64,000 bases of DNA from Lyngbya confervoides BDU141951 (GCF_000817775.3 NZ_JTHE03000104.1:1-64000); one strand, 5' to 3'; numbered from the stretch's first letter, positions 16,815 to 25,158 are shown. Notes: generated by a model from the letters alone, not told the origin. Numbers and translations are program-made.

Positions 16815-18866
16815 CTATTCACCTCGCACATAGGCTCCCACGATCGCCGCTAAATCATTCGACACCCCTGTGCTGTAATCCTCCACATTGTTCTTCACCA
16901 CATAGCCCAGCGTATCCGCCACCGCCATAAACACCGAACCTTGCGGCTCATCCTGAAACGTCTCCGGATCATCTTGCCGCGCTTTCCGCTTCTGCAAATA
17001 CAAAATGCTCGTCTTCGCTCCCGTCCCCGACAGCTTGAACGTATCCGACGGCAAACTAATCACTGCCTTCACGATCGCCTTACCACCATGAAACTGCCCA
17101 GTGGTTTCATCCTTCTTGCCCATGATGTACTCCCGCACATAGCGGTCTCCAGAGTTGCACAGCACCCCATCCGGCACCACAATCAGCAGCCGTCCACCGG
17201 GCTTCAGCAATTGCAGGCAACGGTCAATAAACAACACCGCCGGGTCAATGCTGGTGGGCTTTACGGGCTTCCAAACCCCCTTGCTATCCGGCTTCGCTCC
17301 CATGGCCCGACCGGAGACCGATGGCTCATAGTCATAGGCCTCCCGCTTGCCGTCTCGTTCCTGCAAATCCGATCGAAACTCCGCCAGGATGCGCTCCTTA
17401 GCTTCCTCATAGGCTTTTTTCGCCTTCACCTGACTCTTGCTAAACTTGGGCGTACCAAAGGGCGGATTCGTACAAATCAAATCAAAGGAACAGGGCTGGA
17501 GTTGGGGGCTGACCAGCGAATCCTCGGTGTAGAAAATCTTGGCCTTGGGGGCTCCCAACATCGCCATATTCACCCGCGCTAGGGTGATCATCGTCGGAGC
17601 CGAGTCTGCTCCTACAAAACTGTGCTCACACATTTCCTGGAATAGGTCGCTACGACGAGCATCCGGGGCGGTTTCCTTACCCAAAATTTCCATCAAAGCC
17701 CGTTCCAGGTGTCCCATCGCCACCACCCCAAAGCCATAGCTACCGCAGGCCGGGTCACAGAATCGGAACAGCGGCAACCCCTGCGCATCCCGCGCACTCA
17801 AGAGTTCCGGCGTTTCCGTCTTGATGTCATGAAAGGCGATCGACAACATGGCCTGTTTCACCGGGGCTGGGGTCAGGTAAACCCCCAAGCCTCCCTTAGA
17901 CTCAAAATTGCCTCGGAGGAAAACGTCGAACACCCTGCCCAAGACATCTCCGGCAATATGAGACAGCGTCCCCTTGGCGTCTACAATTTTGGGCTTGTCT
18001 GCTCGATGGGAATTATGGGTGACTGGCCCCAAGTTCTGAATCAAATCCAACAGGGTTTCGTAATTCTGAGGACGGGCCAGCAACAGGTGGGTTTGCTCAT
18101 CAAAGATGGCATGGGCATCTCCAGCATCCGTGGTCACCACATAATCGGGATGGGACTTGAAATGATCAAACGCCGCCTGGATTTGCTTAACCGCTTCGTC
18201 CTGGTGCTCTTGCACGTAGCTTACTGTGAAGACCTGATCCAACTGTAAGGTTTGATTCTTGTAGGGAAACTCTAGGGCTGAAGGATCGTGATTGAGGCGA
18301 AATGACTCTAGATAAAGGATCTTCGCCACTTCCAAAATAATGTCGTTCTTACTCGACACCCGATCCTTCACGTTTTGGTAGACCTGCTCATGAAAGGCAT
18401 CAAAGCCTCGCATCAAACGGTCGTACATTCTCAGCGACCATTTATAGGTGGGGTCTGCCTTGATCCGCTTGTACTCGTTAATTTCCTGAATCGTCGGTAG
18501 CCGATCAATTTCTTCCGGCAAAGACGACGCTGAAATATCAAAGAAAGACGTGTGCTCTCCATCAATGACAACACCAAACTGAGGGTATTGATCTTCTGGG
18601 GTATCGGGAGGCGTTAAGTCCCAGGATGCAGCCTGCACTTCGTTGGCATTCGCCTTATCCCACTGCCCCGGCCCCAACGCCCAGACAAAAATGCGCGGAG
18701 TGGCAATTCCCTGATGGCTGCCCCAGGCGATCGCTGCCGCCTGATCAGGCTCACTGACCTCCAAGGGCTCAATGCGATCGAACTGCTGTGCCTTCAGCTT
18801 CTTCAAATAGGGCTCAAGCACCGATTCCTGTAGCGGGATCTCAATTTTGTCTGCCGTCTTTGCCAT
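16815..18866 (-). CDS. N6-adenine DNA methyltransferase (HsdM-like)
   Basis: 683 aa, larger than a typical HsdM. The SAM-binding motif I is FCDPACGSYGFG (about 370) and the catalytic motif IV is NPPF (about 467), the gamma-class N6-adenine arrangement. The N-terminal 250 residues include an HsdM-like helical region. It would modify host DNA at the site chosen by the specificity proteins, protecting self from the nuclease arm. The small 125-aa gene lies 23 bp upstream. Its own C-terminus (DLAAIVGAYVRGE) recurs as a relic at 15164-15205. It is the methylase of the MADS-like operon. Confidence 0.9.
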   Translation of the reverse strand: MAKTADKIEIPLQESVLEPYLKKLKAQQFDRIEPLEVSEPDQAAAIAWGSHQGIATPRIFVWALGPGQWDKANANEVQAASWDLTPPDTPEDQYPQFGVVIDGEHTSFFDISASSLPEEIDRLPTIQEINEYKRIKADPTYKWSLRMYDRLMRGFDAFHEQVYQNVKDRVSSKNDIILEVAKILYLESFRLNHDPSALEFPYKNQTLQLDQVFTVSYVQEHQDEAVKQIQAAFDHFKSHPDYVVTTDAGDAHAIFDEQTHLLLARPQNYETLLDLIQNLGPVTHNSHRADKPKIVDAKGTLSHIAGDVLGRVFDVFLRGNFESKGGLGVYLTPAPVKQAMLSIAFHDIKTETPELLSARDAQGLPLFRFCDPACGSYGFGVVAMGHLERALMEILGKETAPDARRSDLFQEMCEHSFVGADSAPTMITLARVNMAMLGAPKAKIFYTEDSLVSPQLQPCSFDLICTNPPFGTPKFSKSQVKAKKAYEEAKERILAEFRSDLQERDGKREAYDYEPSVSGRAMGAKPDSKGVWKPVKPTSIDPAVLFIDRCLQLLKPGGRLLIVVPDGVLCNSGDRYVREYIMGKKDETTGQFHGGKAIVKAVISLPSDTFKLSGTGAKTSILYLQKRKARQDDPETFQDEPQGSVFMAVADTLGYVVKNNVEDYSTGVSNDLAAIVGAYVRGE

Positions 18867-18889
18867 TTCAGTTCACCTTCCTATCAAAA

Positions 18890-19267
18890 TTACTTCAGCC
18901 GCAGCAGTCCTGGCCCAAATAGCTCTAGCTCACGACTCGTCTTTACCAACGCCTTAATCTGCGCCTCGCTGGTGGTAAATTGCCCCGGCAATAGCCGTAA
19001 TACCTGCGCCGCCGGGATAGGCTTGCCCCCTCGGGATTTCACCACATTTACCACCGCTTCCAACAGTGCTTCCTGAGGCGACTTAGCTCCCAATCGCACC
19101 TGCCCTTCAGCGGTGAGGTCTACCCCCGCCATACAGGTGAGAAAGAGCTGGAGCTGATCGACCGACCAATCACTGCCCAGTTCCTGAATTAACTCGTGCA
19201 ACTGAGATAGGGATTGGGGCGAGCGGGTCAGTTGGACTGTGACATCCTGATAAATATCTGGCGTCAT
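18890..19267 (-). CDS. Small protein of the defence operon (125 aa)
   Basis: Not recognised. Helical N-terminus (SLSQLHELIQELGSDWSVDQLQLFLTCM) and a C-terminal part (PIPAAQVLRLLPGQFTTSEAQIKALVKTSRELELFGPGLLRL) whose helix-turn-helix-strand spacing resembles a winged-helix. Its ATG overlaps the stop of the upstream specificity-like gene by 4 bp and the methylase begins 23 bp after it, so it is probably an accessory subunit of the methylase complex. Confidence 0.7.
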   Translation of the reverse strand: MTPDIYQDVTVQLTRSPQSLSQLHELIQELGSDWSVDQLQLFLTCMAGVDLTAEGQVRLGAKSPQEALLEAVVNVVKSRGGKPIPAAQVLRLLPGQFTTSEAQIKALVKTSRELELFGPGLLRLK

Positions 19268-20733
19268 GAGGGGTCTCCTGGCGAAGCGATCGCCCGATGG
19301 ATGGGATTACGGTCTTTGGAGAATGCATGAACCTCATCAAATAACTGCTGGGTTTCCTGCCAGAGCCCTTCCCACTTCTGGTGCAGTTCGCGCTTGCGCT
19401 GGTGATGGGTCAATACCACCTGCTCCCAGGCTCGGCGCTGCTCCAGAGGAACCGGCGGCAGCAGTAACTTTTGCAGGCGATCGGCGTAAATAAACTGCTG
19501 TACCGTGCCCATAGCCAGACCCTCTAGCTGCTCTCGGATCGGCTGCGAGTTCAACACTAAGGCCCAGCCCGCTGGGGTATCAGGGAACCGCAAGCGCTCC
19601 CAGTGGTCCGTGGCATAGATGGTCTCCTCTAGCCCACTATCCACAAACACCACCCTGGAATTGGCTGCAAAGGTCGAAAGTAAAACTTCGCCCGACCCTA
19701 AGGGTTGCTTAAAAACCCGCGTTGCCTGGGTCACAGGGGCAGGCTGGACGTGATCGACCATTAAGTCTTGCCCCACATCCCCCAGCCTCAGATAAGGGAT
19801 ATCTTCGGAGGTTTGATTGAGCCGTTCCCGGCTCACCCCAAAATTCTGGCTGATCTGGTTGAGCGATCGCCACTGGAGTTGTCGGCGTAGCTGTCGTCGC
19901 CAATAGGCATTCTCTACATGGTTGGGCAATAAAGAATCTTCAATCGCCTCTGCCGGAAGGAACCGACCGGTACCCAAATCTGAACGATTGAACGATCCTT
20001 CAGCCTCTAGTGTCTGAAGATTAGTTTGGATGGATGCTTCCACCCCCTCCATGCAGCGCATCATCAGCTCTTCGATTTCCAGCAACGCATCATTCAAACT
20101 CCAGAAGGTTTCTCCTAACCGCCGCATAGCTTCGGGTGGGGGCGGTAGCCGCAACTGTCGCAGTTCTCGCAGGCTCACTCGCGGTAAGAAAGCCTGTCCC
20201 TGATGCTGAGTTAAGTAGGCTTCGTAGGGTGCTTGATTGAGGCAGAAAGCCACCCAAGCACTGGTGACCCGATTTAGCCCTCGCACTAATAAACAGTTCG
20301 CATCTACCGGATGGCGATAGGTGCGATCGGTCACCAATACGGCTCGCATCGGGACTAACTTGTTAAGCACCACATCCCCCGGCTGCACACACCACGCTTC
20401 CGACGCCACTTTCACACTGGGCGACTGCCAATGTTCAGCCTCTAAACTGAAACGCATGGGCTCCAGATTTCCCTGGCGGTAAAGGGGTGTGTGCTCCACG
20501 CGATCGTCGTAGTCTGAGGCCTCTGGGTTCGTGCTGACTCGCCACCCCTCAAAGCAATGCCCCCCCAACTCTTTTAAGGTCTTGCGTAGCCCCTGACCCA
20601 AGAGGATCTGGGCGGCTGGGCCACAATATAGATCGGCACCCCATACCGCCTCCTGCTCCAACAGAGTTGGAGGAATTTGCTTGACCCGAGGGCCATCGAG
20701 TTTGGATACGGTAGAGTGCATGGTTGTCATCAT
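19264..20733 (-). CDS. Second specificity-like protein (divergent HsdS)
   Basis: 489 aa. Weak HsdS similarity in two places: LRELRQLRLPPPPEAMRRLGETFWSLNDALLEIEELM in the first half and LQKLLLPPVPLEQRRAWEQVVLTHHQRKRELHQKWEGL near the end. These are the 'lplPp-l-eQ' plus helix blocks that close each HsdS target-recognition domain. GDVVLNKL and SGEVLLSTF also fit the fold. With the 565-aa protein this gives two specificity-type subunits for one methylase. The start is at 20733, or 20721 if the later Met is used. It follows the nuclease gene by 64 bp. Confidence 0.7.
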   Translation of the reverse strand: MMTTMHSTVSKLDGPRVKQIPPTLLEQEAVWGADLYCGPAAQILLGQGLRKTLKELGGHCFEGWRVSTNPEASDYDDRVEHTPLYRQGNLEPMRFSLEAEHWQSPSVKVASEAWCVQPGDVVLNKLVPMRAVLVTDRTYRHPVDANCLLVRGLNRVTSAWVAFCLNQAPYEAYLTQHQGQAFLPRVSLRELRQLRLPPPPEAMRRLGETFWSLNDALLEIEELMMRCMEGVEASIQTNLQTLEAEGSFNRSDLGTGRFLPAEAIEDSLLPNHVENAYWRRQLRRQLQWRSLNQISQNFGVSRERLNQTSEDIPYLRLGDVGQDLMVDHVQPAPVTQATRVFKQPLGSGEVLLSTFAANSRVVFVDSGLEETIYATDHWERLRFPDTPAGWALVLNSQPIREQLEGLAMGTVQQFIYADRLQKLLLPPVPLEQRRAWEQVVLTHHQRKRELHQKWEGLWQETQQLFDEVHAFSKDRNPIHRAIASPGDPS

Positions 20734-20797
20734 CCTGAAAATAGAGGTTGGGCCTCAGCCCCGGCAGCATGGCTGGGACTGAGGCTCGACTTGACGA

Positions 20798-21457
20798 TTA
20801 CAGCCAAGCCACCATTTCCCGAGCCTCCGGTGCTTCGGTCTGGGCAAATGGGCAGATTTCCCGACACTTGCAAAAGCGACATTCACTCAGGCTCGGTTGG
20901 GGATCGGGAGCATTTTCCTGGGCCACGACTTGCATCAGCCCCCGCACTGACTGCTTGAAGGACTCGTCTACCTCAGTAGGAGGAGTCAGCTTGTCCTCAC
21001 CACTACGGTAAACCAAGCGCCCCCAGGGAACTTCCTGAATTCCGTGCAGCTTTTGAGCCGGAATTAACGCCTGGTAGAGGTTGATCTGAGCCCGGTCTTT
21101 GCCTCGCGGCTTGCCCGTTTTCACGTCAACTACCAGGCCTTGTCCGTTGCGGGCAACGATATCGGGCTTGCCTGCCAGGGTTACCCCCGCAGAGGTCTTC
21201 AAATATAAGCTGTTGGCATCTTCTTCCTCGACGTCGTAGCCGTCTTCCCGCAGGTCGTAGGCCACTTCATTGAGCAAGCTTTGATGCTGTACCAGCCAGT
21301 CAGAGGGCATATCGTTAGTGGAGGGAACTCGAAAATTACCCTGGTTCCACAAACTAAATTTGCACTGACTCTCCCCAGAGAGATACGGAGCGAGCCAGGT
21401 CACCCAGACATAGGGGCTAGGGCGTTTTTCTAAACCCAGTGGATTAGTTGAATCCAT
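20798..21457 (-). CDS. Cas4-like Fe-S PD-(D/E)XK nuclease, first gene of the operon
   Basis: 219 aa. Catalytic motifs: GKPDI (D99), VDVK (D111, K113) and a QxxxY motif (Q124-Y128), as in Cas4/RecB-type nucleases. One cysteine near the N-terminus (C32) and a C-terminal cluster CRFCKCREIC would hold a 4Fe-4S cluster, as in Cas4 and AddB. No cas1/cas2 or CRISPR repeat is nearby, so it is a defence nuclease rather than an adaptation protein. A perfect 14-bp palindrome lies 18 bp upstream of its ATG. Confidence 0.8.
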   Translation of the reverse strand: MDSTNPLGLEKRPSPYVWVTWLAPYLSGESQCKFSLWNQGNFRVPSTNDMPSDWLVQHQSLLNEVAYDLREDGYDVEEEDANSLYLKTSAGVTLAGKPDIVARNGQGLVVDVKTGKPRGKDRAQINLYQALIPAQKLHGIQEVPWGRLVYRSGEDKLTPPTEVDESFKQSVRGLMQVVAQENAPDPQPSLSECRFCKCREICPFAQTEAPEAREMVAWL

Positions 21458-21475
21458 TCAGTGTCATCCTTGTTT

Positions 21476-21489
21476 CTAATCATGATTAG
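21476..21489. promoter_or_regulatory. Perfect 14-bp palindrome upstream of the defence operon
   Basis: CTAATCATGATTAG reads the same on both strands and ends 18 bp before the ATG of the first operon gene at 21457. The site and spacing suit a repressor operator. No regulator gene is adjacent, so the binding protein is unknown. Confidence 0.5.
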
Positions 21490-21701
21490 CCTTGACATCG
21501 CCACTTCAGAGCCATGGGGAAGGCAGAGGCTTACCATGGGCTAGAAACTCAGACCCTCAAACCTCAAAGAACCCTAGCGCTGCAGCTGCCCACAAAAGAG
21601 GTAATCAGGAAAGTGCTAGGATGAGGACAAGAAATAAACACAAACGAGGCTTCGCTGATCTAAGGGTTTGCGAGTCTTTTTTTGAGTTTCATTGTTTACC
21701 C

Positions 21702-21806
21702 TACATGAAAACTCACGAAGGACAATAATACAATCTAAGGGCGATACCGCAATCTTATACCAGACCTCCATGGGTGTCAAAAAATATTTTTGTGAGTTTT
21801 CATGTA
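21702..21806. repeat. 15-bp perfect inverted repeats bounding a 105-bp segment
   Basis: TACATGAAAACTCAC at 21702-21716 is matched exactly by its reverse complement at 21792-21806. The inside is AT-rich. It could be a miniature non-autonomous element, a large hairpin or paired operator sites. Confidence 0.6.
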
Positions 21807-21956
21807 TAAAACGCTAGGGATAGTCTTTTCTAGGCCTTGAGTAACCATGGACTACATTTCATCCTGTAGACATTCATGCGAGACGTCTGAGCTCAAAGTC
21901 TCTGAATAAGCGTTTCAAAGGTGCAATAAGCTTATTTTATGGGAATTAGCAAGGTT

Positions 21957-22124
21957 TCACTCCTCTTCTCGCCATTGCTCTGTGACCTTCTCAGCAGAGG
22001 CATCCAAGCTAATTTCCTGATATCCCTTCACCACGCGCTCGTACTTTTTCCGGATCACAATTTCCCCATCCAACGCCTCGACAATTTCCTCAGCGATTTG
22101 ACCCAGAGAAGGGGCATAAGTGTT
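21957..22124 (-). pseudogene. C-terminal remnant of an unidentified protein
   Basis: From a stop codon at 22125-22127 to a TGA at 21957-21959 the minus strand reads a well-behaved charged peptide containing SLGQIAEEIVEALDGE and IRKKYERVVKGYQEI. No start codon precedes it, so it looks like the tail of a lost gene. The family is not recognised. Confidence 0.4.
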
Positions 22125-22379
22125 CTACCTATGCATTCTGGTAAATGCGAGACGCAATATAAGTTGCTATAAACAGCAACTTTGTCTCAGAGGAAAACCG
22201 GAACACCAATGAATCTTTAGATAATCCAGGCGATCGCGGGGGGGAACCCGCTAAAGCTGCAGGCACAGGCACACACTTGCTCACCGATAAAAGTTGAATC
22301 CCCTGAAATTCAGCAACTCCGACAGCAGTCTGGGTGTCTGTCTGATGATGAACAGCAACTCCTTCGATACCGCTTCGGA

Positions 22380-22550
22380 CTACACTTCCCAAGTCTGACT
22401 GAAGGCCATCAGAAGATTCAACAGCGATCGCTGGATCTGCTCTAGCTGGTTTTGAAAGTCTTCTGACTGCTGGAGCTGGTCTGCCACCATTTCCCTCTCT
22501 TTCGATTCCACTTGTTTTTGAACCCATTCATCCACCGTCTGACGCAGCAT
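22380..22550 (-). CDS. Possible small protein of 56 aa
   Basis: An ATG-started frame beginning MLRQTVDEWVQKQVESKE and ending FSQTWEV. It is strongly helical and Gln/Glu-rich, like a coiled coil. It overlaps a longer frame on the same strand that has poor protein-like composition. No family recognised; it may be real or part of a decayed gene. Confidence 0.3.
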   Translation of the reverse strand: MLRQTVDEWVQKQVESKEREMVADQLQQSEDFQNQLEQIQRSLLNLLMAFSQTWEV

Positions 22551-22710
22551 CTAGATGAGATTCTTCTGATACTTCATCAGATCCTTTATCAGACGGCTGC
22601 AGCAACCGTTCCGCTATTTCGTAGCAGGGAAACCCGTTCCGGGACTCCTTCTATGGAGAGGGACCGTCAGGATTTGGTAAACTTCGAGGGTTCTCTCATA
22701 CCGTTGTACT

Positions 22711-23817
22711 GTGGCTACCGCGTCCAATTCAGATCTCAAGATCACCCCCCTCAACGATCTTCACCAACGGCTTGGTGCCAAAATGATGCCCTTTGGCGGC
22801 TGGAGCATGCCCGTCCAGTACCAGAGCATCAAAGCAGAGCACGAGGCGGTGCGATCGCGGGCAGGCATGTTTGATATCTCCCACATGGGGAAATTTTATC
22901 TGCGGGGCAGCGACCTTCTGGACAAGCTACAGCCACTGGTACCCTCCGACCTCCGGCGCCTCAAGCCCGGTCAGGCCAAATACACGGTCTTTCTCAACGA
23001 CCAGGCCGGAATTCTCGATGATTTAATCGTGTACTACCTGGGCGCTGATCACGGCATCCAGGAGGCGATGGTGATTGTCAATGCAGCAACGACCGCCAAG
23101 GATCGTGCATGGATCACCCAGCATCTTGACGCTACCATTGAATTTCAGAACTGGTCCCAAGACCGCGTCTTAATTGCGGTGCAAGGCCCCCAGGCGATCG
23201 CCATCCTTGAATCTTTGACCTCTAGTGATCTGACCCGAATCCGCAACTATCGCCATGCCTGGGGTGAGATTGCTGGCTATACCTGCTGGTTTGCCCGCAC
23301 GGGCTACACCGGAGAAGATGGCTTTGAGCTGATGCTCTCGCCAGAGGCGGGGCTAGATCTCTGGCAAACCCTCATGGATAAAGGGGTGACGCCCTGTGGT
23401 TTAGGGGCCAGAGATACCCTGCGCTTAGAGGCGGCCATGGCCCTTTACGGACAAGATATCGATGAAACAACGACCCCGCTAGAAGCTGGACTGGACTGGT
23501 TAATTCATGCTGATCAGGGAGACTTTATCGGCAAGGATGCCTTGATCGCTCAGCAAGAACAGGGGCTTACTCGTCAACTCGTCGGCCTCAAAATGGAAGG
23601 CCGCGCGATCGCCCGTCATGGCTACCCCATTGTGGTGGATAGCAATGAAATCGGCATCGTCACGAGCGGCAGCATCTCTCCCACCCTGGGCGATGCCATT
23701 GCTCTAGCCTACATTGCCCCCCCTTACACCCAGATTGGCCAGCCAGTCAACGTGATAATTCGTGGCAAAGAAAATGCTGCACAAGTGGTAGACCGTCCTT
23801 TCTACCGCCGAGCCTGA
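22711..23817 (+). CDS. gcvT: Glycine cleavage system T protein (aminomethyltransferase)
   Basis: 368 aa, the normal length for GcvT. It transfers the aminomethyl carbon from the lipoyl H protein to tetrahydrofolate, releasing ammonia; in cyanobacteria this serves photorespiratory glycine breakdown. Family motifs: MPFGGWSMPVQY near the N-terminus, FDISHMGK, RTGYTGEDGFEL in the middle and GSISPTLG near the end. A GTG start at 22711 begins MATASNSDLKITPLNDLH, matching other cyanobacterial GcvT N-termini. It is monocistronic here, with no gcvH or gcvP adjacent. Cytosolic. Confidence 0.95.
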   Translation: MATASNSDLKITPLNDLHQRLGAKMMPFGGWSMPVQYQSIKAEHEAVRSRAGMFDISHMGKFYLRGSDLLDKLQPLVPSDLRRLKPGQAKYTVFLNDQAGILDDLIVYYLGADHGIQEAMVIVNAATTAKDRAWITQHLDATIEFQNWSQDRVLIAVQGPQAIAILESLTSSDLTRIRNYRHAWGEIAGYTCWFARTGYTGEDGFELMLSPEAGLDLWQTLMDKGVTPCGLGARDTLRLEAAMALYGQDIDETTTPLEAGLDWLIHADQGDFIGKDALIAQQEQGLTRQLVGLKMEGRAIARHGYPIVVDSNEIGIVTSGSISPTLGDAIALAYIAPPYTQIGQPVNVIIRGKENAAQVVDRPFYRRA

Positions 23818-24015
23818 GGAGATGACTCACGCAGCGATAGGCCTCCATGTCAATCCCCCTGGAAGTTCTGGACAGTCCACAGAGTAGGATTTCCTTTATA
23901 GAAGAGGATGTAAATGTATCCCCTGATACGGCAGTTCCCTCCTGCGAACGCTTAGGTTACCTTAACGAAAACAGTTTCTGTATAGAACTGTCGTAATTGC
24001 GGGGGAAATATCGTT

Positions 24016-24747
24016 TTGAAACAGTTAGCAACGGCTTTGCTGGCTTCAAGTTTGGCTGCCAGCTCACTGCAGCCAGGGCTTCAGCCACTTGCATCAACTG
24101 GCCAGTTTCAGCCAACCTCTCCAATCGGCGGTGGAGAGATGCCGGCCCATCTATCGAGCTTCAATCTATCTGCCTCAAAGCAAAATTTAGAGGCGAACGC
24201 AAATAGATTAACGCCACCCTCCCATAAATTACCGCTATTTTCCCAAAATTCAGCTCGAATAGCTATTTCGTCACCACTAGCAGGATTTTGCCATCCCACC
24301 AACGGGGCTGGCTACCTGAGCCAGGGCAATAACGGCTTGACTCACCGAGGGCGGTCGGCCTACGCCTATGATCTAGCCGTACCCATTGGAACCCCGGTTT
24401 ATGCCATGCAAAGTGGTCAGGTGGTCGGCCTACGCGATCGCTATCCCGACACCGGTGGCGACCGGTCCAAGTTTTCTAAGTTTAACTACGTCATGATCCA
24501 GCATCAAGATGGACACCGGTCAGTTTATATGCATCTCCAGCAAGATTTCAACGCCAGCGTGAATCTCCATGAAGCGAAATGGGTCACCACCGGCGAACTG
24601 ATTGGCTATAGCGGCAACTCCGGCTGGAGTCTTGGCCCCCACCTCCATATAGAAGTACAAACGCCAGGATCGGGAAATAATTTTACCAAAACAGTGCCCT
24701 TTCTAGTCTCTGGGCGGTGCAGTTCGGATACTATCGCCCAAAACTAG
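24016..24747 (+). CDS. Secreted M23-family (LytM-like) peptidase
   Basis: 243 aa from a TTG start at 24016 (MKQLATALLASSLAASSLQ is a signal-peptide-like start). The zinc-binding residues of M23 metallopeptidases are visible: H110 and D119 in LTHRGRSAYAYDLAVPIG, and H209-x-H211 in GPHLHIEV. The family cuts peptide crosslinks of peptidoglycan or regulates amidases. Periplasmic location inferred. The 198 bp upstream hold no gene. Confidence 0.85.
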   Translation: MKQLATALLASSLAASSLQPGLQPLASTGQFQPTSPIGGGEMPAHLSSFNLSASKQNLEANANRLTPPSHKLPLFSQNSARIAISSPLAGFCHPTNGAGYLSQGNNGLTHRGRSAYAYDLAVPIGTPVYAMQSGQVVGLRDRYPDTGGDRSKFSKFNYVMIQHQDGHRSVYMHLQQDFNASVNLHEAKWVTTGELIGYSGNSGWSLGPHLHIEVQTPGSGNNFTKTVPFLVSGRCSSDTIAQN

Positions 24748-24816
24748 GAGCTTGCGCCTAGAGAAAACCATAGCTGAAGCTTGCTTCGGCAGGCAGGGGG
24801 AAACGAGAGGGGGGCC

Positions 24817-25065
24817 TCAATCACAGGGCGGATACTTGCAATCTGGCGATCGCTGCTGGGTAGCGGGCGGTTCGAGATCCGCCTCGATCCATAATGAGTT
24901 TGCGCCTGATGAGTGGACAACCCAGGATTTAGCGAAGCGATCTCCCCCTGCACCCAGTACCTGTGGCCGCAGTACCCCCCCAGGGCCATGGTAGAGCCAT
25001 AACGTCGCACTGATGGCTCCGACCATAGCGAGAGTTGCAAGAGGGTTAACCCAGGTACGATTCAT
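24817..25065 (-). CDS. Small secreted or membrane-anchored hypothetical protein
   Basis: 82 aa. MNRTWVNPLATLAMVGAISATLWLYHGPG forms an N-terminal membrane segment or signal peptide. The remainder is short, with two cysteines near the end (CKYPPC). Convergent with the M23 gene. No family recognised. The coherent signal segment and ATG support it. Confidence 0.5.
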   Translation of the reverse strand: MNRTWVNPLATLAMVGAISATLWLYHGPGGVLRPQVLGAGGDRFAKSWVVHSSGANSLWIEADLEPPATQQRSPDCKYPPCD

Positions 25066-25118
25066 CGAATTTCTCCCTCACTTGCCCTGAAAGGCTAGTT
25101 GGCTTTGAAGTGAATATG

Positions 25119-25158
25119 TTTCCATGGATTTCTATAGATTTCTATGGAATTCCATGGA
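25119..25158. repeat. Four tandem 10-bp palindromic units
   Basis: TTTCCATGGA, TTTCTATAGA, TTTCTATGGA and ATTCCATGGA follow head to tail. Each has a palindromic or near-palindromic core (CCATGG or CTATAG type). The 10-bp period places the cores on one face of the helix. Confidence 0.8.

Larger units (their letters stand above)
21490..22710. other. Degraded intergenic region between defence operon and gcvT
   Basis: About 1.2 kb without a convincing gene. It holds a 15-bp inverted repeat pair (21702-21716 and 21792-21806), a minus-strand protein remnant without a start codon (21957-22124) and a 56-aa minus-strand open frame (22380-22550). The gcvT promoter must lie near its right end. Confidence 0.6.

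Noticed and set aside
421-21457. BREX, DISARM or plain type I restriction as the identity of the defence operon
   Set aside because: No PglZ, BrxL or BrxA-like gene, no DrmA/DrmB helicase and no HsdR motor-nuclease were seen; HerA/NurA plus a Cas4-like nuclease do not fit these.
20798-21457. CRISPR-associated Cas4
   Set aside because: No cas1, cas2 or repeat-spacer array was found in the window, and the gene is followed directly by specificity and methylase genes.
22129-22527. 132-aa minus-strand open frame
   Set aside because: Composition is unlike a protein (Gly/Pro/Ser rich, no family) and another frame in the same place gives a more coherent helical peptide.
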